Below, in pieces: positions 5,634 through 10,424 of a DNA stretch of 10,424 nucleotides (positions within the stretch are counted from its first letter, which is position 1; each line of letters starts with the position of its first letter). The position numbers were made by a program, and so were the translations under genes. Origin of the DNA: Thermoplasmata archaeon (GTDB lineage: Archaea > Thermoplasmatota > Thermoplasmata > Lutacidiplasmatales > UBA184); assembly GCA_030043405.1 (NCBI GenBank), contig JASHXS010000088.1, forward strand, positions 1-10,424, written 5' to 3'. The notes below the pieces were generated by a model, which was given only the letters and a program-made list of their open reading frames with translations, was not told the DNA's origin and searched no databases.

Positions 5634-6746
5634 GTGCGACTCCTGCACCGCGACGCGACGACCGGACTGCTTCGCCTTCGACTGGAGAGCCCGAGCGACC
5701 TCTGGCGCATTGCACGACTCGTGCGTCCGGGCGACCTCGTCGGCGGCTCCACGACCCGGAGGGATCCGGAAGCCCCGGCCGAGGTGCCGGGGGCCGAGCG
5801 CACCCGTCGACGGGTGTGGATCGTCGTGCAGGCCGAGCAGGTCGAGTTCCACGGTTTCTCGAAGCACGTCCGGATCACCGGACCGATCCGGGAGGGACCG
5901 TTCGACATCGGCCGTCACCACACGCTCGACCTCACCGAGGGCGACGAGGTCACGGTCCTGAAACCGGCCTTGAGCGCCGGTGACCGGGTGCTGCTCGACG
6001 AGGGCGTGGCCGGGTCGGGCGAGCCTACGATCCTCGTCGCCGCGGTGGACTGGGGGGACTCCTCCATCGTACGGATCCGTGGCCGCGCGATCGAGCCGGT
6101 GGCCGACCTGAAGCGCACGATTGCCGGGAAGCGGTACGAGGGGGGGCAGGGGGAGAAGGACCGGGCGACGTACGTCGGAGAGCTGCTCGAGGTACTGCGT
6201 CGGGAGGGGCCGAGCGCGACCGCGGTCCTGGTGGCCGGTCCCGGATTCCTGAAGGAGGCGGTCGCGCACCGGCTCCAGGAGGAGGACCCGAAGGTGGCCG
6301 CCAAGGTCAAGGTCTACGCGACGGCCGAGGCCGGTCGCGTCGGCATCCACGAGCTGCTGAAATCGGGCCGCGCGAGCGAGGTCCTCCGCGGCAGCGTGGC
6401 CGCCGAGGAGGCCGAGATGGTCGAACAGTTGGTTCGGTCCCTGGCCACCGGGGTCCGGGCGGCCGTCGGTCCGCGCGAGGTCGCCGAAGCCGTCGAGGCC
6501 GGGGCGGTCGAGACCCTGCTCGTTCTTGAGACCCACCTGGCGGAGGCCGCCACCCTCACCGTGCTGGACGCGGCCCGAGCCGCGCGGGCCCGGCTATTCA
6601 TCGTGCGCGAGGAGGGCGAGAGCGGCACGAAGCTCGCCGGCCTCGGCGGCGTCGCCGCCATCCTCCGATATGACTGGGTCAGTCCCTCGCGGGGGACTAC
6701 GGGATCGCCTGGATCGCCTCGCGCAGCTCCTCGAAGCGGCGCTTGA
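5634..6746 (+). CDS. pelA: mRNA surveillance protein pelota (Dom34 homologue)
   Basis: The protein has 370 residues when read from GTG 5634. It is the partner of aRF1-like aEF1A in archaeal ribosome rescue (no-go and non-stop decay), entering the A site of stalled ribosomes. The N-terminal Sm-like domain has DLWRIARLVRPGDLV (22-36) and VEFHGFSKHVRITGPI (70-85). The central domain has VAAVDWGDSSIVRIRG (135-150) and the conserved AGPGFLKE (201-208), and the C-terminal domain ends in the typical LGGVAAILRYD (337-347). GTG 5634 is chosen because homologues begin with a short basic stretch directly before the GLL/DLW segment; ATG 5547 would add 29 unlike residues and precede the candidate TATA box. 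A 23-residue Ser/Pro/Gly-rich tail after RYD lies mostly within a 50-bp convergent overlap with rpoD. Archaeal pelotas usually end close to that motif, so the tail is unusual. Confidence 0.93.
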   Translation: MRLLHRDATTGLLRLRLESPSDLWRIARLVRPGDLVGGSTTRRDPEAPAEVPGAERTRRRVWIVVQAEQVEFHGFSKHVRITGPIREGPFDIGRHHTLDLTEGDEVTVLKPALSAGDRVLLDEGVAGSGEPTILVAAVDWGDSSIVRIRGRAIEPVADLKRTIAGKRYEGGQGEKDRATYVGELLEVLRREGPSATAVLVAGPGFLKEAVAHRLQEEDPKVAAKVKVYATAEAGRVGIHELLKSGRASEVLRGSVAAEEAEMVEQLVRSLATGVRAAVGPREVAEAVEAGAVETLLVLETHLAEAATLTVLDAARAARARLFIVREEGESGTKLAGLGGVAAILRYDWVSPSRGTTGSPGSPRAAPRSGA

Positions 6747-7551
6747 GGTCCTTGAGCGAGTAGCGGAGCGCCTCGCGGGCGGTGAGCGACCCGTCGGTCT
6801 CGAACCGGAGGAAGAAGTCCTCCTCGTCGGGGGTCACCTTGATCGACCCGTGCTCGCACGCCTTCTCGCAGAGCCCGCAGTCGATGCATTTGAGCTCGTC
6901 CGTCACGCTGAGCTTGCCGCCCGCGAATTCGAGGATGTTGACGGGGCACGCCGCCGCCGTCCGCTTGAGGCACGCATCCGTGCAGTCGGACTTTCGGGCG
7001 ATCTTGACGTGCGGCCGCGGGAACATCCCCACCCCGTGGGCGACCTGCCACTTCGCGTGCTCGCGGGCCGAGCCGACGACGGCGGTCGCGTAGGCGAGGA
7101 GCGCCTGTCGGGCGCCGAGCCGGACGATGGGTACATTGGGCTCGAGGATGGCGAGGGTGGTGTCTCCGAGGGGGACCAGGTCCTTGGCGTAGACCGTGCA
7201 GGGACCCTTGCGGTCGATCGAGTACATCACCTGGCAGTGCGGGCAGCCGGCGCCGTTGCACGTGCACTCGGACTTGCGGCGAAACTCGCCCAGGTCGGTC
7301 GGGATGGGCAGGAGGCCCAGTCGGAGCGCGATCGCCTCGTCGAACATGCTCGTGGACGAGTCGTAGTCCTTCCCGGTCGCCTCGTCGCGGATCGGACCGA
7401 GATGGAACTCGACGTCCTCGATCGCGAGCTTCGGGACGTCGGCGAGCAGGGTCCGGCGGATGGCGTTCACCTGGGAGGCGGTCGTCCCCTCGAGCTCGAC
7501 GGAGGTCGAACGGGGTTTCAGTTCCTGGATGGTAACGTCCATGAGCGTCAC
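6697..7551 (-). CDS. rpo3: DNA-directed RNA polymerase subunit Rpo3 (RpoD) with ferredoxin-like insert
   Basis: The protein has 284 residues. It is the archaeal counterpart of RPB3 and bacterial alpha, and pairs with Rpo11 to start polymerase assembly. The dimerisation signature is [15 protein letters not shown] (26-40), followed by [16 protein letters not shown] (71-86). A zinc-type loop has [11 protein letters not shown] (96-106). The inserted ferredoxin-like domain (about 187-240) carries Cys190, Cys194 and Cys202 (before Pro), then [12 protein letters not shown] with Cys222, 225, 228 and 232. Cys202/222/225/228 can bind one [4Fe-4S] cluster. A second site would have only three cysteines (190, 194, 232). 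The start GTG 7551 shares GTGA with the S11 stop, favouring coupled translation; an in-frame ATG at 7542 is an alternative and gives a more usual N-terminus. It is the last gene of the operon here and overlaps pelota tail to tail. Confidence 0.96.
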   Translation of the reverse strand: MTLMDVTIQELKPRSTSVELEGTTASQVNAIRRTLLADVPKLAIEDVEFHLGPIRDEATGKDYDSSTSMFDEAIALRLGLLPIPTDLGEFRRKSECTCNGAGCPHCQVMYSIDRKGPCTVYAKDLVPLGDTTLAILEPNVPIVRLGARQALLAYATAVVGSAREHAKWQVAHGVGMFPRPHVKIARKSDCTDACLKRTAAACPVNILEFAGGKLSVTDELKCIDCGLCEKACEHGSIKVTPDEEDFFLRFETDGSLTAREALRYSLKDLKRRFEELREAIQAIP

Positions 7552-7931
7552 ACGCGGCGACCGCGGCGTCCTCCCTTCGGCTTGGTGCCGTCGTGGGGGA
7601 CCGGGGTCACGTCCTCGATCCGCTGGATCTTCACGCCTGCGCGGGCCAAGGCTCGGATGGCCGCCTGAGCGCCCGGGCCGGGGGAGCGCGAACGGTTGCC
7701 GCCCGGCGCCCGCACGCGGACGTGGAGCGTGTCGTACCCTTTTTCCTTGATCAACGCGGCGATCTGGTCGGCCGCCTTCATCGCGGCGTAGGGGCTCGAC
7801 TCATCTCGCGCGGCCTTGACGACCATGCCGCCGGTCGCCTTCGCGAGGGTCTCGGAACCGGTGATGTCCGTGACGGTGATGTGGATGTTGTTGTAGCTGG
7901 CGTAGATGTGGGCGATGCCGACCTTGACCAT
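7548..7931 (-). CDS. rps11: 30S ribosomal protein S11 (uS11)
   Basis: The protein has 127 residues, full length for archaeal uS11, which sits on the platform of the small subunit next to the mRNA exit site. The N-terminus [20 protein letters not shown] (3-22) and the middle [18 protein letters not shown] (34-51) are typical. The C-terminus has [18 protein letters not shown] (82-99) and the hallmark [17 protein letters not shown] (105-121) with a basic tail. It begins 3 bp after the S4 stop. The minus-strand AAGGGGG at about 7942-7948, inside the S4 gene end, serves as a ribosome binding site. Its stop overlaps the rpoD GTG by 4 bp. Confidence 0.98.
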   Translation of the reverse strand: MVKVGIAHIYASYNNIHITVTDITGSETLAKATGGMVVKAARDESSPYAAMKAADQIAALIKEKGYDTLHVRVRAPGGNRSRSPGPGAQAAIRALARAGVKIQRIEDVTPVPHDGTKPKGGRRGRRV

Positions 7932-7934
7932 GGC

Positions 7935-8522
7935 CTACGCGCCCCCTTCCACCGGCGGCGCCGGCTCGGGGGCGGAGCGGGCGTTCAGTCGCTCGCGAAG
8001 GGCCGCTCGAACGGCGTGATCCTCGTCGGCCAACGGGCTCGTCGGCGAGTAGGAGATCTGGGCCTCCTCCGCGGAGAGGACGAGGTAGCCGGGGCGGGTC
8101 ACCCGATGATCGCCGATGGAGAAGTGACCGTGAACGATCCACTGGCGGGCCCCGTTCGGAGTGGGCGCCAAGTTGCGGTGGTACACCACCCACTCGAATC
8201 GGCGGCGAAGGAGATCTTCGGTCGTGAGCGCGAGGACGTCGTCGATCGTGGGGTTCCCGACGGGTAGGACGCCGAGTCGCGTAAGGCGCGCCAGCAGCTG
8301 GGCGGTCTCGCGTTGGGCCTGCGGCTCGCCGGCCCGGAGGCGGGCCTGGAGTTCCCGAGCCTGGCCCCGAATGCCGCGCAGGACCGACTGGGCTTTCCAG
8401 AGTTCGCGCTTGTTCTTGAGGCCGTACTTGTCGAGGAGCTTCCGCTCCTCGGCCATCCGCCCGGCCTCCCACGGATGCTTCGGGGTATCGTAGGTCCGAC
8501 GGAGGAACTTGGGATCGCCCAT
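7935..8522 (-). CDS. rps4: 30S ribosomal protein S4 (uS4)
   Basis: The protein has 195 residues. This primary assembly protein binds the 5' domain of 16S rRNA. The archaeal/eukaryotic N-terminus is clear (MGDPKFLRRTYDTPKHPWEA, 1-20), followed by a helical region (YGLKNKRELWKAQ, 33-45). The S4 RNA-binding domain (about 105-150) contains GARQWIVHGHFSIGDHRVT (124-142) and PGYLV. The last 15 residues are Pro/Glu/Ala-rich and vary in the family. ATG 8522 follows the S13 stop by 4 bp. It has the best ribosome binding site of the operon: AAGGAGTGA at 8527-8535, which overlaps the S13 stop codon. Confidence 0.97.
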   Translation of the reverse strand: MGDPKFLRRTYDTPKHPWEAGRMAEERKLLDKYGLKNKRELWKAQSVLRGIRGQARELQARLRAGEPQAQRETAQLLARLTRLGVLPVGNPTIDDVLALTTEDLLRRRFEWVVYHRNLAPTPNGARQWIVHGHFSIGDHRVTRPGYLVLSAEEAQISYSPTSPLADEDHAVRAALRERLNARSAPEPAPPVEGGA

Positions 8523-8526
8523 CGAA

Positions 8527-9297
8527 TCACTCCTTCTTCGCGGGCGCCTTCGCCGGTGCGGCGGCGGCTGCCGCCGGCGCCGCGGCCGGGGCGGCCTCTT
8601 CCTTCCCGGCGGCGGCGGCCGCGGCCTTGGCGTCCTTCTTGAGGACGCCCGCGGCCATGCCGGTGCGTCCGTTGGAACGCGTGCGCTGGCCCCGTACCTT
8701 CTGGCCCCGCTCGTGGCGGACGCCGCGGTAGCTGCGGACCATTCGCATCACGTTGACGTCATCCCGTCGACGGGTCTCGAGGTCCGGGCCGATGTAGTGG
8801 AGCGTCTCCCCGAGCACCGGTTCCCGGGTGTGGTTGACCATCCAGGCCGGCACTTTGGTGGGGAGCGAGTTGAGGGTGGCCTCGATCCCTTCGACCGTCG
8901 TCTCCGGCAGGTCGCCGATCAGCTGGTCGGCCGAGACGTTCGCCATGCGGAGGGCGACTTCGGCGAGGCGAAGACCCACGCCCCCGACTCCGGTCAGCGC
9001 CAGCGCTGCCGGGCGGGTCCCGTCCAAGTCCGTGTTGGACACGCGTACGATGTAGCGGAAATTGGGGTTGTCACTGACGAACTTCGGGGCCTTCGCCCCC
9101 GGGCCCTTCCCCTTGCCCTTACCCTCCTTGGGTTCCTTCGCGTCCTTCCCATCCTTGGAGTCCTTGCCGTCCTTCCCCTTCGCGCCGCCGCGTTCCTTCT
9201 TCGACGCCTTTTCGGTCGTGGCCTCCGGCTCGGCGGCGTCGGCGGGCTTGGCCTCGTCGGCCTTCGGCTCCTTCGACTCTTTGGGCGCGGGACTCAC
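8527..9297 (-). CDS. rps13: 30S ribosomal protein S13 (uS13) with long low-complexity tails
   Basis: The protein has 256 residues from GTG 9297, against about 150-170 in most archaea. The uS13 core runs from about 78 (NPNFRYIVRVSNTDLDG) through LTGVGGVGLRLAEVAL (101-116), with the two-helix and coiled middle (DLPETTVEGIEATLNSLP). The C-terminal signature is RSYRGVRHERGQKVRGQRT (188-206). S13 is in the head of the small subunit and contacts the 50S subunit and the P-site tRNA. A 75-residue N-terminal extension is rich in Lys, Glu, Asp and Gly with no hydrophobic residues in long runs. A 38-residue C-terminal tail consists of Ala, Pro and Lys. GTG 9297 is chosen because no other start lies between the candidate promoter (9387-9394) and the core. 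First gene of the operon; ends 4 bp before S4. Confidence 0.95.
   Translation of the reverse strand: MSPAPKESKEPKADEAKPADAAEPEATTEKASKKERGGAKGKDGKDSKDGKDAKEPKEGKGKGKGPGAKAPKFVSDNPNFRYIVRVSNTDLDGTRPAALALTGVGGVGLRLAEVALRMANVSADQLIGDLPETTVEGIEATLNSLPTKVPAWMVNHTREPVLGETLHYIGPDLETRRRDDVNVMRMVRSYRGVRHERGQKVRGQRTRSNGRTGMAAGVLKKDAKAAAAAAGKEEAAPAAAPAAAAAAPAKAPAKKE
8530..8643 (-). repeat. Ala/Pro/Lys low-complexity tail of S13
   Basis: These codons encode residues 219-256 of S13, with runs such as KAAAAAAGK and PAAAAAAP, mostly GCC and GCG codons. The stretch resembles the lysine-alanine tails of histone H1-like and some GC-rich ribosomal proteins, and is likely disordered and positively charged. Confidence 0.7.
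9103..9183 (-). repeat. Lys-Asp-Gly / Lys-Gly repeat in the S13 N-terminal extension
   Basis: The stretch encodes about residues 39-65 of S13, an imperfect repeat of KDGKDSKDGKDAKEPK followed by GKGKGKG. On the plus strand it shows as repeated TCCTT units, which would favour slippage and length variation between strains. Confidence 0.65.
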
Positions 9298-9364
9298 TCC
9301 CCTGAGGGTACGGAGGCGGGTCTGGAGGACGGACGACCTCCGACGGACCCCTCCTTCCGAGGGT
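9298..9364 (-). other. 5' leader of the S13 operon with small hairpins
   Basis: If transcription starts about 26 bp after the TATA-like site at 9387-9394, the mRNA has a leader of about 68 nt. It can form CCCTC(9363-9359)/GAGGG(9353-9349) with a 5-nt loop and GGAGG/CCTCC (about 9342-9325). A further CCCTCAGGG element just before the GTG would occlude the start. No other gene fits here. The structures are short and G/C-rich, so they may be chance. Confidence 0.3.
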
Positions 9365-9386
9365 GCGGGCGCCGAGCAGGCCGCCC

Positions 9387-9394
9387 TTCTTAAG
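9387..9394 (-). promoter_or_regulatory. candidate TATA box of the S13-S4-S11-rpoD operon
   Basis: The minus strand reads CTTAAGAA, the most AT-rich patch upstream of S13. It implies a leader of about 68 nt before GTG 9297, unlike the leaderless starts proposed for other first genes in the window. Confidence 0.45.
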
Positions 9395-9468
9395 CGCTTC
9401 GGCGGCGATTTCGCCCGGGCCAGCGGCGGGGTCCCGTACGACCGCGCCGGGCCTCCCGTCCGCGCCAA

Positions 9469-9477
9469 GCTGTATCT
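9469..9477 (+). promoter_or_regulatory. TATA box of the glycosyltransferase gene
   Basis: GCTGTATCT is centred about 27 bp before GTG 9501, so the transcript would begin at or just before the start codon. This supports GTG 9501 as the start rather than the ATG at 9363, which lies upstream of the box. Confidence 0.45.
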
Positions 9478-9500
9478 GGCGGGGCCGTTTCACCCGCGCC

Positions 9501-10223
9501 GTGCCCCCCGTGCCGGCCGTTTCCGTCATCCTCCCGACGTACAACGAGCGGGCCTCCCTCGAACTGCTGTACCCGGCGCTGGCCGCCGCCCTCACGGGCC
9601 TCGCCGCGGAGCTCGTCGTCGTCGATGACGGCTCCCCCGACGGGACGGCGGCGTTCGCCCGGTCGCTGCAGGTGCCGGTCCCGACGCGGGTGGTCGAGCG
9701 GGCGGGCAAGCTCGGGCTCGCGTCCGCCGTGGAGGCCGGGTTCGCGGCGGCCCAGGGCGAGACTCTGGTCGTGATGGATGCGGACGGCAGTCACCCGCCC
9801 GACGCCCTCCCCGCGCTCGTCGACGCCGTACGGCCGGGACGGGCGGAATTCGCGCTCGGGAGCCGCTGGGTGCCCGGCGGCCGTGCCCCGGGTCTGACGG
9901 TTGGCCGCCGAGTGCTATCGGCCGGGGCGGCTCTCCTGGCCCGGCCGCTCGTGACGGTACGCGACCCGATGAGCGGGTTCTTCGCCGTCCGGCGGGACGT
10001 CCTGTCGCGTGGCACCCTAGCTCCGATCGGCTACAAGATCGGGTTGGAGGTGCTGGTCAAGTGCCACCCGTCGCCGGTGGTGGAGGTCCCGATCGTGTTC
10101 CGGCCCCGCGCGGCGGGCGAGAGCAAACTAGGGCGGGGCGAGATCGGCCACTACCTGCGCCATGTGTTCCGCCTCTATGGCTGGCGTCTCTTCGGGTCGA
10201 GGCGCGCCTCGAGCACCCGATAA
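9501..10223 (+). CDS. GT2 family glycosyltransferase, DPM1-like (polyprenyl-phosphate sugar synthase)
   Basis: The protein has 240 residues from GTG 9501 (GTG 9510 is a near alternative). It has the GT-A fold of family 2. VSVILPTYNER (7-17) begins the nucleotide-binding strand, VVVDDGSPDGT (39-49) binds the nucleotide, and VMDADGSHPPD (91-101) has the metal-binding acidic motif. ALGSRWVPGG (118-127), VRDPMSGFFAVRRD (153-166), GYKIGLEVLVK (177-187) and GESKLG (206-211) are the marks of dolichol-phosphate mannose/glucose synthases. Such enzymes move a sugar from GDP-mannose or UDP-glucose to a membrane polyprenol phosphate for N-glycans or S-layer glycans. There is no C-terminal membrane domain, so this is the soluble DPM1 type, docking at the inner membrane face. 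The sugar cannot be told from sequence. It diverges from the S13 operon and overlaps the next gene by 49 bp at its 3' end. Confidence 0.9.
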   Translation: MPPVPAVSVILPTYNERASLELLYPALAAALTGLAAELVVVDDGSPDGTAAFARSLQVPVPTRVVERAGKLGLASAVEAGFAAAQGETLVVMDADGSHPPDALPALVDAVRPGRAEFALGSRWVPGGRAPGLTVGRRVLSAGAALLARPLVTVRDPMSGFFAVRRDVLSRGTLAPIGYKIGLEVLVKCHPSPVVEVPIVFRPRAAGESKLGRGEIGHYLRHVFRLYGWRLFGSRRASSTR

Positions 10224-10424
10224 CCCGACCCCCGACCGAGCACTTCGATCGGTCCGGGCCAGTGGGCTTCGAGCCACTCCTGGTAGAACCGGATCCCCTG
10301 GGTGCCCTTGCCCACCAGCAGGAGGCGTCCGCCCGGGGCCAGGTGAGCGGCGGCGCCCTCCAGCAGCTCGAGCACGAGCGCTCGGCCCGCCCGATAGGGG
10401 GGATTCGAGACGATGAGGTCGAAG
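10175..10424 (-). CDS. RsmC-like class I methyltransferase (MTS domain), partial at window edge
   Basis: Eighty-two C-terminal residues are present; the N-terminus lies beyond the right edge. FDLIVSNPPY comes first, with the NPPY motif that holds the target amino group of a base in N6-adenine and N2-guanine methyltransferases. It is followed by LELLEGAAAHLAPGGRLLLVG and the closing SGYRVLEARL, an arrangement typical of the RsmC/RlmG (MTS) group. Members of this group methylate rRNA or tRNA; archaeal versions are often small single-domain proteins. The SAM-binding motif I would be upstream and is not seen. The 3' end overlaps the glycosyltransferase gene by 49 bp in a convergent arrangement. 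Confidence 0.82.
   Translation of the reverse strand, partial: FDLIVSNPPYRAGRALVLELLEGAAAHLAPGGRLLLVGKGTQGIRFYQEWLEAHWPGPIEVLGRGSGYRVLEARLDPKRRQP

Noticed and set aside
4435..5961. A 508-codon plus-strand open frame
   Set aside because: It is antisense to the permease, its product is almost all charged residues with no domain, and the opposite strand has clear membrane helices and MFS motifs. GC-rich coding DNA commonly opens such frames.
6526..7668. A 380-codon plus-strand frame opposite rpoD
   Set aside because: It is antisense to a certain Rpo3/S11 coding region and has no recognisable domain.
7739..7750. Oligo-T run as a transcription terminator
   Set aside because: It lies within the S11 coding sequence on the strand opposite to transcription and follows no gene end.
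9103..9183. A CRISPR-like or tandem repeat array
   Set aside because: The units are short, imperfect and in frame with the Lys-rich extension of S13; there are no spacers of constant length.
9363..9500. ATG 9363 as the glycosyltransferase start
   Set aside because: The 46 extra residues do not resemble the family, overlap the S13 promoter region, and precede the gene's own TATA-like box.

Overview
The window comes from a GC-rich archaeon. The evidence is an S13-S4-S11-Rpo3 (RpoD) operon in archaeal order, an Rpo3 subunit with a ferredoxin-like cysteine insert, a pelota/Dom34 gene, and TATA-type promoters about 25 bp ahead of start codons. I infer a Thermoplasmatota-like euryarchaeote from the general look of the proteins, but the sequence alone does not settle the lineage. 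Gene density is very high, no stretch over 300 bases lacks a gene, and no tRNA, rRNA, CRISPR array or complete mobile element was seen.

Left part (1-3165). A minus-strand gene that runs off the left edge resembles an IS630-family transposase. It keeps both helix-turn-helix segments but has lost the expected DDE aspartates. Across a 120-bp divergent promoter region lies a plus-strand pair overlapping by 4 bp: a cysteine-based dual-specificity phosphatase and a class I SAM-dependent methyltransferase. A PiT-family anion transporter with an altered first signature follows at a short distance.

Middle part (3222-6746). A tandem GNAT acetyltransferase (plus) converges on an MFS exporter-like permease (minus), and the two overlap by 74 bp. 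The permease and the plus-strand pelota gene diverge from a shared promoter region at 5515-5633. The permease has no ATG, GTG or TTG codon at the expected position; promoter and Shine-Dalgarno signals point to a CTG. Pelota then overlaps the end of rpoD by 50 bp.

Right part (6697-10424). The ribosomal protein/RNA polymerase operon is read on the minus strand as S13, S4, S11, Rpo3, with gaps of 4 and 3 bp and one 4-bp overlap. It ends at rpoD without the L18e-L13-S9 genes usual in archaea. S13 carries long low-complexity tails at both ends. Divergent from S13 is a DPM1-like family 2 glycosyltransferase, which converges with a 49-bp overlap on an RsmC-like methyltransferase cut by the right edge.

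Two organising themes stand out. All three tail-to-tail gene pairs overlap. Several genes behind a promoter look leaderless (TATA centred about 25-26 bp before the start codon), while S4, S11 and the PiT gene, which lie downstream of other genes, have Shine-Dalgarno-like sites. The most unusual locus is the catalytically altered transposase-like DNA-binding protein facing the phosphatase-methyltransferase pair.
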